From Mycocentrospora acerina (lineage: Eukaryota > Ascomycota > Dothideomycetes > Pleosporales): a stretch of 64,000 nucleotides of DNA. Location of the stretch: contig JAKUHH010000049.1 of assembly GCA_022701365.1 (NCBI GenBank), forward strand, positions 186,807 through 250,806. Reading direction: 5' to 3'. The translations under genes were made by a program, and so were the position numbers. Numbering within the stretch: position 1 is the stretch's first letter; each line of letters starts with the position of its first letter. Positions 46,940 through 57,343 of this stretch are shown in pieces. Below the pieces are notes generated by a model. It searched no databases. It saw nothing but the letters and a program-made list of their open reading frames with translations, and was not told the DNA's origin.

Positions 46940-48053
46940 GAGGGTGTCGTGATGCTTGCTGGGATTTGTTGAAACGGTGGAAATTTTTTATTTTAAAAAA
47001 AATGACTTGCAATTGGTTTGATTACTGATGACATTACATGGCATGGCATAGCATGGCATTGCATGTTATTGTTATTGTTTATTATTTTCCCTCCGCCTGG
47101 AAATTAGAAATGGGTAGGGTATATGGTAGGTAGCTGTGTTTGAATGCGGCAAGCGGAAGGCGGCGCGTTGTCTGCATGGAGCACGGCGAAGGGTTCCTCG
47201 AATGGGTCTAGGACTCATATTTCAGATGGAGAATGTAAGCAGCACTGCAGTCATTATCTTGGGTAATTACGCTACGAGCAATGCATCTGCCGTCATTGGG
47301 TGACGGGTCTGCGGCGAGGGTGTGCAGGGCTCTCTGCCGCAGCGTGAGGGTTGCTTCTGGAATGAAGGATGTGTAGCTGGTCTGGTTGACGTAGAAAGGC
47401 GTCTTTCCTGGCGTTTCCTGGCGTAGCGCGGGAACGCCCGTTCAGACGTGCAGACGGCCATCGATCGGCTGGGTATCTATGCAGAGTAACAGAGTACAAA
47501 GCGCAGGGTGTATCGTCATGCAGTCAGCATGTAGGTGTGTGACGTAAAATGGCTAATCTTGGAGAACGTCGACTCTTGTCTTGGTGGATCCTGGCGTGAG
47601 ATTTTGTCGGTCTTGAATATCGATCATCTATTCATGTCTCGCAGGTAAGATCAATGTGCTGTACTGTGCTATGCTGTACTGTACCCAGAGTAGCGTGTCG
47701 ATGAGAGCCTTGATTGCAGGGTCAAGTAACACATCAGGTGCTACAAGGCACTGGATTGCTACCTTTACGCGTGCTCATGGGGAAGGGACACGAGCAGACA
47801 TACGTAGTCAATGCTGTTGTGTTTGTATCTGTGTTTGTGCTTGTGCTTGTGTTGATATACCGACTTTCTAATTTCTTACATGTTCACACGCACACGTCTT
47901 TGCAACAATGGTGAGGAGGCAAAGGCCCGTCTTCAATAGCGCTGCGTGGTATTCCATATATACAGTTCTCACAGTCACAGTCACAGTCACAATCCCGAAT
48001 CAGCCGGTACGCCCAAGACTTGCATGCCCTCCTCTCCCAGCCCTCGTGTCCGT
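46940..48053. other. Intergenic with short simple repeats
   Basis: No gene seen. Short repeats include GGCATGGCATAGCATGGCAT near 47040-47062, TTATTG units near 47066-47082, TGTTTGTGCTTGTGCTTGTG near 47830-47850 and three CACAGT units near 47970-47990. Confidence 0.5.
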
Positions 48054-48361
48054 TCAGTGGTGTCCCTCATCGTGATGTGCGTGCTCATCCTTGAAGAACA
48101 GCTGCTCAGCGACAAGGTAGCCGGCGAATGCAACCGTCGCGATACCGAGGCCGGGGAAACTGCCCTTGAAGCGGTTGAAGCGGGTGAAGGGACCAGTGTA
48201 TCGCCATTGCTCACTGTGCACATGTTGTCAGGGTACGGAGCTGTGAGGGAAGGGTGCGTGGAATCGTACTATCGCGCCCATGGGTCGCCCTTTGTGCCGT
48301 TTGCAGAGGCCGCGGCGAACTTCTTGGGGTCGAAGCCGGTGATGGAGGGGCGTGGTGCCAT
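48054..48361 (-). CDS. Complex I subunit NDUFB3/B12-like
   Basis: A small two-exon gene: 48361-48270 and 48213-48054, joined across a 56-bp intron to give 83 aa. The start context ACACCATGGCACC is strong. The protein begins MAPRPSITGFDPKKF, continues DPWARYEQWRYTGPF across the splice, then TRFNRFKGSFPGLGIATVAFAGYLVAEQ and ends in a His-rich tail (HAHHDEGHH). RYTGPFTRFNRFKG followed by one transmembrane helix is the hallmark of the NDUFB3 (B12) family of the mitochondrial NADH:ubiquinone oxidoreductase membrane arm. Neither exon stands out as a long ORF, so the gene is easily missed. It is divergent from POP2. Confidence 0.88.
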
Positions 48362-48829
48362 GGTGTTGGAGCTGTGGGGCGTCAGTCGGGGGCTTTGTGG
48401 TCGCGGCTGCGCAGTATTCGAGCCATTGGGCCATTGCACACGGCAGACGTACTGTGTGAGCCTTGCTGGGAGCGGAGGAGAGAAGCGCGACGTGGGCTGG
48501 TGCTGCCGTCGCGATTATGGAGCTCGCAACGATGTTCCATGTCTTGGCGTCACGGCGACACACTAGTGCGCCCTCCTGCGGCTCCGCGAACACCTCGCCC
48601 GTGCAACCACCAAGACACTCGCCCACTTGTACGCCCGCCCACAATCCACCGCCCGCCGCATTACACGATCCAGGCCTCCGACCAGCCTCGCCGAACAGAC
48701 AGCGCACCCTTTGCATTGCCAGGCGTGCCTTCTCCGCTCGACTGCCAGCTCCCACTCCAGCTCGCACCCACCACGACCGCGACGACTGCACACGACCTCT
48801 CCAGCCGTCACCAAGACACCCCGCCCACA
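48362..48829. promoter_or_regulatory. Divergent promoter, NDUFB3-like and POP2
   Basis: A 468-bp GC-rich spacer between start codons. Plus-strand ORFs through it are in frame with POP2 but lack similarity; the MPPHGGRFPGHNLSN start at 48830 is preferred because its context is CCACAATGCC. Confidence 0.55.
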
Positions 48830-50447
48830 ATGCCGCCTCACGGGGGCCGCTTCCCCGGCCACAACCTCTCGAATCCCTTTGCGCATCTGTCTGCCCCGAT
48901 ACACCAGCAGCCACAGTCGCAACCGTCTCTACCACAACAGCAACAACACCAGCAGCAGCAGCAGCAGCAGCAGAACATGCAGCAACACCCTGGCTTCGGT
49001 GGTGGTAATCAAGCCCACAACCTCAACCTCTTTGGCCATGGCCAGAACAGCTTCCAGTCGAGCGCCGCAGCACTGGGTGGTGGTCTCGGCGGGGCAGGGC
49101 TGGGCGCTGCAGCAGCACTTGGTGGGGCAGGTGGAGGGACGGGGCTTGACGGCCACGAAGCGCGCATGCGGTTTGCCCACGGCGCTCAGCTGCAGCAGGA
49201 CGCCGTACGTGGCCAGGATGGCGCAAAGGGTATTCAGGGACAGCGAATACGCGACGTGTGGCGGTCGAACCTGCACCAAGAGATGGACTTGCTGCGCTCG
49301 CTCATCGACCAGTATCCCTACGTCAGCATGGTTAGTACCTGTCCTTTTCTGCTGCTCCATGATGACACAATGCTCATGCTCACGACAGGATACTGAATTT
49401 CCGGGCGTTGTTGCGCGTCCCATTGGTGACTTCAACTCAAAAGCCTCATATCACTACCAGACAGTGCGTTGCAATGTCGATCTTCTCAAGATTATCCAGC
49501 TCGGCGTCACACTCTTCTCCATACAAGGCGAGATCCCGCCATCGCACCTCGATACTTCACAGCTGAACTACCAGCCCAAGTCGTTGCAGCGTTATGCCAA
49601 CAACATCATTGTCTGCCCATGCACATGGACCTTTAATTTCCAGTTCTCGCTCGAAGACGACATGTACAACGAAGAGTCTATCCAGATGCTCAAAAAATCT
49701 GGGGCCGACTTTGACAAGCTCGCCTCCCAGGGCATCAACCCTGAAGAGTTTGGCTCGCTTCTCATCACATCTGGCATGACTCTCACCGAAGACGTCAACT
49801 GGATATCCTTCCACTCGGGCTACGACTTTGCATATCTCATCAAGATGCTCACGTCGAAGCCATTACCCGAAGACGAAGATGCGTATCGCAAGCTCGTCGA
49901 GGTATTCTTCCCGCGACTGCTAGACGTCAAGTACCTCTGGCGGCACGCGAACAATCTTGTCCGGCGTGGGGTGATTGGAGCAGCAGCGACTAACATTCTC
50001 AACAACTTGGGCACCAAATCTGGACTTCAAGATCTTGCAGACGAATTGGGGTGTCAGCGGGTTGGAAACTCACACACTGCCGGCTCTGATGCATGGTTGA
50101 CAGGGACAGTGTTTTGGGAAATGAAGAAGAAGATTTTCGACAACCAGGTCCCCAATGAGATGAACGGGCAAATGTGGGGACTCACAGGCGTGGGACCACC
50201 AGCAAGTGCCACGGCACAAGCAGCCGTACTTGCAGCGTCGGGGGCGCAAACACTGTCAGGATTCCAGGGCATGAACGGCGGCATGATGTTCCACCCAGGG
50301 CAAGCCAGGCATGGGGGGGAAGGGCCCAGCACACCAACCAGTCACTCTGTGGGGTTAGCAACTACACCGGGACCTGGAGGACACGGCATGATGACACCAG
50401 GTGGCGGAGGTGGAGGAGTTACATTTGGAGGCTATGGCGGCAAGTAA
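48830..50447 (+). CDS. POP2: CCR4-NOT deadenylase POP2/CAF1
   Basis: Exons 48830-49330 and 49389-50447 give 519 aa. The first ~130 residues are Gln/Gly/Ala-rich, with a CAG-coded Gln run, as in other fungal Pop2 proteins. The nuclease domain starts IRDVWRSNLHQEMDLLRSLI. The DEDD residues are all present: Asp and Glu in DTEFPGVV (spliced directly after YPYVSM), Asp in FHSGYDFAYL and Asp in AGSDAWLTG. The C-terminal ~100 residues are Gly/Pro/Met-rich. Pop2 removes mRNA poly(A) tails and anchors Ccr4 to Not1 in the cytoplasm. Unlike S. cerevisiae Pop2, whose DEDD site is altered, this one looks canonical and metal-dependent. Confidence 0.95.
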
Positions 50448-50624
50448 AAAAAAAGACATGATTTATTCCGAGTTGAACTTTTTTTTTTATGGAAGTGCTC
50501 AGGGAGATGTAGTAGTAGGAGAAGTAGTAGTAGTAGATTAGGAGCTTGTCCATGTCCAGATATACCCGTCCCTTTTTTATAAATTAAATTTTCATCCATT
50601 GTGTCCTTTTTTTTTTCTCTTCTT

Positions 50625-50655
<31 letters not shown>

Positions 50656-50977
50656 TCTTCTTCTCTTCTTCTCTTCTTTCTTCTCCACAAATAATATATA
50701 CAATTATTTATTAATTTATACGTCTATAAACATCACTTTCCAAGACCCCTAATTTTGTCAATAATCAGACTACTTCCAATATGGCCAACATGACCAACAA
50801 CTTTGAATGGTAAAAAGAAAAAAAGAAAAAGAAATAGAGAATATCCAAGATGTAAAAAAATTACACATAGTAGTAGCAAGAATATCTTTGTATCTGAATT
50901 TTTATTTGTATTTGTAATTGTAACGTGGGATATATATTGGAAAGAAGTGTATATATATACATATATGTATATACACT
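50448..50977. other. Convergent 3' regions with TTC microsatellite
   Basis: A TCT/TTC tract at about 50616-50680 and A+T-rich UTR sequence with TATATA runs at 50950-50970. No gene. Confidence 0.6.
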
Positions 50978-52366
50978 CTACATGTTGAAGCGGGTACGCT
51001 GCTTCTCCATGCGCCCCTTCCACTGCCACTCCTGGCCGCTCTTGAACTGGATGCCGCGGTCTATGCGGCGGAGCTTGAGGGTCATGCGGGGACTGTAAAA
51101 AGGTGGGACAATTAGTATGATGATGATGATGATGGGGATGATGAAAAAGACTCACCCTATTTCTTGCATGCCGACTTTAATGTCCTCTGCGCCCTTGAGG
51201 GGCTTGCCGTCGTTGCCGAGGACGGCCTTTTCCGTCTCGCGCTTGTCGCGGAAGACGTAGCGGTGGCGGCGGACGAAGATGTAATCGCGCTGGTTGTGCA
51301 GGGTGAGGACCTGGCGGCCCTCGAGCTCGGGGGTGGCGGGGAAGAGGCCCTTGAAGAGGTGTGCGGTGAGGATACCGAGCGGGGTTTTGAAGCTGTTGAG
51401 GATGAGTTCGGGGTAGTGGCCCGTGTCGTTTGCGTGGCGGGGCAGCTTCTTGCCGTCGATCCAGTTGGAGACGCTGAAGTGGAAGTGGGGCCCGTTGGGG
51501 AGGTTGATGACGTCGAGGCCGTCGGGCTTCTTCTCGTGCTCGGCTTGCATGAGGACGACGAGGGCGGTGTATTCGCGCGCCGAGGCGAACTGGGCAATCT
51601 CGCGGACAGAGTACTTGTGTGCGTGCACGTGGGCGGAGCGGCGGATATATGTGCTGTTGGGGAAGAGGGATGTGAGGATCTCGGCTTCCTTGTGCAGGGT
51701 CGAGTTGATGGAGGTTGTGATGAGGATCTTGGGCTCGGCGACGGGCTCGAAGAGCTGTGGGAACTTTTGCTTGAGGAACTCGGGCGACATTTCGAGGTTG
51801 GTGCCTGTCGAGGTCGCGCCGGGGCTGGAGGCGCGTGGTGGAGGCGCGGGTTTGCGCTTGCGCGAGGGCGCCGAGGAGTCGTCGTCTGAGTCTGATTCGA
51901 GCATGCTGTCTGCCTCTGAGCCGTCGTCCGAGTCTTGGTCTGAGGAGTCGTCGTCGTCGTCTTCCGAGTCTGCCTCCTTCTGCTCGAGCTTCTTGAGCTT
52001 GGCCAGGACGCCCTCGTCGTCGTCTACGTCGCCGTCGCCGTTGCCGCCATTCTCGGCGGCCTCCTGCTCCAGCTTCCTCCTCTTGGCCAGGCGCTCGACG
52101 TCGACGGACCAGCCCAGCGCATCCTCCTCGTCGCCCACGGGCTCGTCGTCCCACACACGCTTGCTCTCAATCGTCTTGGGCACGTTGCGCGCGAGACGCT
52201 CGTCGCGCAGGGAGACGTCCTTGGCCTCCTCCCGCTTGCGGCGCAGTCTGGCGTCACGCTTCTCGGCCTCGCGGGCTTTCTTGATGGACAGGTGGGCGGC
52301 CTGTCGGCGGATCTTGTTCTTGGGCTTCATGCCCGTGGCGACGCTGGGCGTCTTGGAGTAGGCCAT
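50978..52366 (-). CDS. RPF1: RPF1, Brix-domain 60S biogenesis factor
   Basis: Exons 52366-51156 and 51092-50978 give 441 aa. The ATG at 52366 (GCCATGGCC) is used; the much longer ORF upstream is antisense to GRS1. The N-terminus is basic (KNKIRRQAAHLSIKKARE), followed by an acidic stretch (~120-175). The Brix domain occupies ~215-425 (EPKILITTSINSTLHKEAEIL; LPNGPHFHFSVSNW; GRQVLTLHNQRDYIFVRRHR) and ends EWQWKGRMEKQRTRFNM. These features match Rpf1, which loads with 5.8S/25S pre-rRNA in the nucleolus. It is head-to-head with GRS1, linking two translation genes. Confidence 0.93.
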
Positions 52367-52753
52367 GGCGGGCGGGTGAGATGGCGGCGGCGGGGTGGGC
52401 GAGAGGCTGTCGAGAGGCCGTCGAGGGTGCAAGGCCGTCGAGAGAGCAATGGCCGTCGACGCCTGCACGCGGTCGGCTCGAAAAAATAAATGGGGCCCGT
52501 CGAAAAATAAGCGGGGCGGGCGTCGAAAAACATCGGGCGCGGCGGTTCGTTGATCCGCGAACTCTTGGCGCGAACTCTTGGCGCGAGGCGGCGTCGGGGC
52601 CGCCACAGCAGCCACAGAGAGCAGCGGCAGCGTCGGGGCAGCTTCAGTGCAGCGTCGGTGCAGCGTCCCGTCTAGAGCCTCTCCCCAAGGCAGCCCGTCC
52701 AGAGCCTCTCTCCCCAAGGCATTGCCCTCCCCCAGACGGAGGAGCCCACGTGC
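52367..52753. promoter_or_regulatory. RPF1/GRS1 shared promoter with direct repeats
   Basis: Within 387 bp there are several short direct repeats: GCCGTCGA units (52402-52460), GTCGAAAAA three times (52478-52531, one copy as CTCGAAAAA), GCGAACTCTTGGC twice (about 52557-52582) and a CAGAGCCTCTC/CCCAAGGC unit twice (about 52675-52720). No TATA box. The tandem repeats could be binding-site clusters coordinating both genes. Confidence 0.65.
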
Positions 52754-54910
52754 ATGCGCCAGCTCGCGCGGTTGTTGCGCGCCCCCGGCTTCTCGTCTGC
52801 CCTCGAGTGCAGACGGCGCCGACCCGTTTTTAGTACCCCGCCTGCCGTGGCCCATCCCACTCTGAGCTTCACCACCACACCCGCCCGCCGCAAGTTCCAG
52901 GTGCCCAAGCGCAAACACGCCCCGCCGACGACAGCAACCGCAACCATGGGCGGCGACATGACAACCTTCAAGGGCAAGCCCTTCGACCGGCCCTCGCTCG
53001 AGTCGCTGATGCGGGTATGGCCGCCCCCCGTCCCCCGCGGGAGTCACACGTGCTGAGGGCGCCCATGCTGACAACCCCTCCAGCGCCGCTTGTTCTACAC
53101 GCCCGCCTTCGACATCTACGGCGGCGTGTCGGGCCTGTACGACTTTGGCCCGCCCGGATGCGCCCTCACCAACAACATTGTCGACATCTGGCGCAAGCAC
53201 TTTGTGCTCAAGGAGAACATGCTCGAGGTCGACTGCACCATGCTGACGCCCCACGAGGTCCTCAAGACGTCGGGCCACGTCGACAAGTTTGCCGACTGGA
53301 TGAGCAAGGACCCCAAGACGGGCGAGATCTTCCGCGCCGACCACCTCGTCGAGGAGGTCCTCGAGGCGCGCCTCAAGGGCAACAAGGAGGCCCGCGGCGA
53401 AAAGGCCGACGTCGAGGAGGAGGACCCCAAGAAGAAGAAGAAGAAGAAGGTCAAGAACATTGCCGCCATCCGCATGGACGACGCCACCGTCCAGGAGTAC
53501 GAGGAGGTGCTCGCCAAGATCGACAACTACAACGGCGAGGAGCTCGGCCAGCTCATGAAAAAGTACGACATCCGCAACCCCGCCAACAACGGCGAGCTGC
53601 AGCCCCCCGTCGCCTTCAACCTCATGTTCCAGACCTCGATCGGCCCCTCGTCCAACATGCCCGGCTACCTGCGCCCAGAGACCGCCCAGGGCCAGTTCCT
53701 CAACTTCCAGAAGCTGCTCGAGTTCAACCAGCAGCAGATGCCCTTTGCCTCTGCCTCGATTGGCAAGTCCTTCCGCAACGAAATCTCCCCGCGTGCCGGT
53801 CTTTTGCGGGTCCGCGAATTCCTCATGGCCGAGATTGAGCACTTTGTGGACCCCGAGGGCGGCAAGAAGCACCCCCGCTTCGACGAGGTCAAGGATGTCG
53901 AGCTCGAGCTCCTCAACCGTGACGTCCAGCTGTCTGGCAAGACCAACGTCGAGACAACCAAGATTGGGAAAGCCGTCGAGACGGGCCTGGTGGACAACGA
54001 GACTCTCGGCTACTTCCTCGCCCGTATCCAGCAGTTCCTCCTCAAGATCGGTATCGACTCCAAGAAGATCCGATTCAGGCAGCACATGGCCAACGAGATG
54101 GCTCACTACGCTGCCGACTGCTGGGACGCCGAGCTGCTGACCTCGTACGGCTGGATAGAGTGTGTTGGCTGCGCCGACCGAAGCGCATACGATTTGACTG
54201 TCCACATGAAGAAGACTGGCGCACCCCTGGTCGTTCGCGAGCCAAGAAAGGAGCCCCTCAAGGTCGAGGAGTGGCAGGTCGAGATTGAGAAGAAGAAGTT
54301 TGGACCCAAGTTCAAAAAGGACGGAAAGACGGTGGAGGCTGCCATTGAGGCCTTGTCGCAAGACCTCCGCGAGAAGCTTTCGTTGGACTTGGAAAAGGAC
54401 GGCAAGATTGTCATCGACGTCCCTGGTGTCGGTGATGGCAAGGTCGAAGTGCCCAAGGAGCTCATCACCATTGAGAAGCGCACACGGGTCGAGAACGTGA
54501 GGGAATACACACCCAACGTCATCGAGCCGTCGTTTGGCATTGGCCGAATTGTCTACGTAAGTGGGGAGGTTTTTTTTTATTGCAATCGTTAAAGCATCTT
54601 TTGACTCATGTGCTAACCAAAAAAACAAGGCCCTTTGCGAACACATCTACTGGACACGTGAGCAGGACGAGGCTCGTGGTGTCTTGTCCTTCCCCCCCAC
54701 CGTCGCCCCAACCAAGGTTCTCATCGTGCCCCTGAGCTCGCACGGCGACTTCAAGCCCTTTGTCCGCACACTGAGCGACAAGCTGCAAGAAGTCGGCGTC
54801 TCCACACGTGTCGACGACTCTGGCGCATCAATTGGAAAGCGCTACTCTGTACGTTTTGCTCCCCCCCTTTTTTTTCTCTCTCTCTCTCTATCTACACCCA
54901 TACTCCCCTT

Positions 54911-54947
<37 letters not shown>

Positions 54948-55193
54948 ACCACACTTCTAACTTTTTTTTCCAAACAGCGCAACGACGAGCTCGGCACCCC
55001 GCTAGGTATCACCATTGACTTCCAGTCCGTCAAGGACAACACCTTTACACTGCGCGACCGCGACTCGACAGAGCAGGTCCGCGCCAGTCTCGACGAGATT
55101 ACAAAGGCCATTTCTAGCCTCGTCAACGGCTCCGAGAAGTGGTCCGATGTTGCGGCTCGCTTGCCCAAGTTTGAGGGCCAGGACGTGGATTGA
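52754..55193 (+). CDS. GRS1: Glycyl-tRNA synthetase, dual cytosolic/mitochondrial
   Basis: Exons 52754-53014, 53084-54556, 54630-54848 and 54978-55193 give 722 aa from the first ATG. Residues 1-64 form an Arg-rich, acid-poor presequence (MRQLARLLRAPGFSSALECR). A second in-frame ATG at 52946 (MGGDMTTFKGK) would give a 658-aa cytosolic form. The first ATG has a poor context (T at -3), the second a strong one (A at -3, G at +4), as expected for leaky scanning. The class II core is clear: RRLFYTPAFDIYGGVSGLYD, motif 2 FRNEISPRAGLLRVREF and motif 3 near FGIGRIVY; the anticodon-binding domain is at the end. A Lys run (EDPKKKKKKKVKN) lies in the eukaryotic insertion. Intron 3 (54849-54977) contains CT and about 16 CA repeats. 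Confidence 0.95.
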
Positions 55194-55739
55194 GTGCGTG
55201 TATAAAAGGAGGGAAGTATCGTGAAAAGCTGTGCTGTGCTGTCCTGTGCTGTATTAGTGGTTGAATCAATGTGAGAATTAGACTACATTTCGTCTAGGAT
55301 ATGAGTGCATGCATGCATGCTTACATGACGGTGATGTAAATGTAGATGTAGATGTAGATGCCGCGCTTTTTTCTTCTTCTTGCACAGTCTACCCACTCTT
55401 TCTCTCTCTCTCTCTCTCTCGCTTTTTTGTTAAGCATCTGTAGTGAAAAGATGATGAGTTGGGTGGTATCAATAAATCAACCAACCAACTAACTAGGGCA
55501 TGTTACAATGTGCCAAGTGTGAGTCTGTCAACCAACATGCACGCGTGCTAGGTAGGTAAGGTACAATACACGTTGTGGAAAAAGCAAAAGCAGTAATGGC
55601 GGTGTGTTGCGAGAGTTGACAATTCTCTCTGCATGACGTGTGTATATATATATATATTATCAAGGCTGTTTTCATGATTGATTTGGCTTCTTCGTCTCAG
55701 CCCATCCAACGTACCCTACTCCCACCCCCTACCCCTACC
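55194..55739. other. Convergent 3' regions with microsatellites
   Basis: GCAT units at 55305-55320, GTAGAT units near 55337-55358, a TC run near 55400-55420 and a TATATA run near 55642-55657. No gene seen. Confidence 0.6.
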
Positions 55740-56900
55740 CTACCTCCTGCCATTCAACGGCCTCGACTCCCTCTCCCCCCTCTCCCCCCTCTCCTCATCC
55801 TCCTCGTCTAAATCGTCCAGCTCAAACTCCTGTGCCCCCCTCAACGCCTCCTCCTCATCATCCTTGACCTTGCCATTCAACCCATCCGCCGGGTTGGGAT
55901 ATGGCGTTGCGCACTTGCTGCTGCGCAGCGCAGGGTAGTACCTCCTGTACGTGTAGTGCGCGACCGACATGCCCAAGATAGATCCCACAGTGACGTCGTA
56001 CACGTCGTGGCGGTAGTCTTCGCAGCGGGAGATGGCGATGAGGACTGCGCCGAGGAGCGGGGCCAGCGCAAGGAGCACGCGGGCTAGGTCTGCGCGTGGG
56101 CGGTACACGTGGCACTGCCCTGCGATGAAGAGGGCGAGGTAGCCCAGGCCGCTGAAGGAAAAGCTGCTGTGCCCGCTGGGGAAGCTGCGCCACCCGTCGT
56201 GCAGGGTGTGGTGGTCTTTCTCGCTGCAGACCGTGTAGGTGACGAGTTGGTGTTGGGGGGTCCCTGGCGAGGGCTTGCAGCGTGCAATGAGATCGGGGCG
56301 GGGCCTGCCCACGGCGTTTTTGATCACGTCGGTGATGAAGAGCGTGAGGAGCATGCTGACGAACCAGCCGAGGATTGTGACGTGTGCTTTGTGGGTTCCT
56401 GGGCGGGCCACGAGGGCCCACAGGACAATGGTGCCGAGGGGGACGGCGCCCGCATAGATGAAGAGGCGGGCTGGGGGGAAGTGGTTAGCATGCTGGTGTT
56501 TATAGTCTTGTAGGGGGTGCGTGGGCTGGAATGGGTGTACTTACGCACTGACACGCGCTCAATTTCCGCATGTGGGTATTGTATCGCGAGGTTGTCCAGG
56601 GAGAACATGCGGTGGAAGGGTTCGGCGAGGAATTGAATCTGTATCTGGTCCGTTAGTAGCTGTCTTTGGTTGTAGTAGTGTCTGTGGCATACCAGGATAT
56701 ATCCCGTGATCAGAATGGCAAGCCCGACATAGTCAGAGGCATATGACCGCTACAATTCAACCGTCAGTTTCAATCAGTTGGTGAGTAGACGATGCATTCC
56801 CTACCTGCCAGAACCGGGCTGCTGCACCTAGGAAGCCTGTCGACTGCAACAGCTCATTTGAGGTGCGGTTGTTCCATTGCGTTGCGCGGGGAGGCATCAT
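55740..56900 (-). CDS. DPP1: PAP2-type lipid phosphate phosphatase (DPP1/LPP)
   Basis: Four exons, 56900-56805, 56749-56693, 56638-56545 and 56470-55740, join in frame to 325 aa starting MMPPRATQWNN. Exon 2 is only 57 bp. The three PAP2 motifs are intact: KNAVGRPRP, FPSGHSSFSF and SRCEDYRHDVYD. The His of PSGH and of the third motif form the phospho-transfer site. About six hydrophobic segments are present (DYVGLAILITGYIL; RLFIYAGAVPLGTIVLWALV; VTILGWFVSMLLTLFI). The acidic C-terminal tail (ELDDLDEEDEER) is cytosolic. The family hydrolyses diacylglycerol pyrophosphate, phosphatidate and lysophosphatidate in vacuolar or Golgi membranes. An in-frame ATG at 57068 would add 56 residues; I prefer the shorter start. 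Confidence 0.88.
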
Positions 56901-57343
56901 CAATGGTATGGGTGCGAGGTGGGCATAGCTGGCCGACGTGTGAAATGTGTCGACATGCCTGTCTCGGGAGTCCGCAGCTGTGACGCATGCAGGGGGTGAT
57001 TTCGCGCTAGCACTCGCGTTAGTGTCGACGTCGTGCACGCGTTGCTTTTGAGCTGACATGCATTCCACTCCATCTTTGACTCTCGTTGATAATTCGCATT
57101 TATCCTATTCTCAACTTGTATTGCTTCTGAGATACTTGTCGAATTGTACCTACCCAGCAGCAACAACTGGACGGCGGTGTAGCCACCCAATGTGAATGCA
57201 GTTCGATTGACAATAGTAGCGATGCACGCCTCATGCCTCTGTGAAAAGCCTTGATGATCAATTTCAAGGCAGGACGGGAAACCAAAAATCTTGAAACATC
57301 CGTCCTTGACATCTTGTACGGCACGCGAGAGAACCGACAGGGC
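56901..57343. promoter_or_regulatory. DPP1-like promoter and 3' region of the TPR-subtilase gene
   Basis: 443 bp, no gene. An open frame in line with DPP1 reaches 57068 but lacks recognisable sequence. Confidence 0.5.

Noticed and set aside
50616..50680. Regular TTC/TCT repeats and other short repeats considered as a CRISPR array
   Set aside because: They are simple microsatellites without repeat-spacer structure, in a eukaryotic context.
51152..54646. A 1164-codon minus-strand open frame
   Set aside because: Its N-terminal two thirds are antisense to GRS1 and the shared promoter. Only the part from the ATG at 52366 is real (RPF1), supported by the Brix domain and a leader-like upstream sequence.
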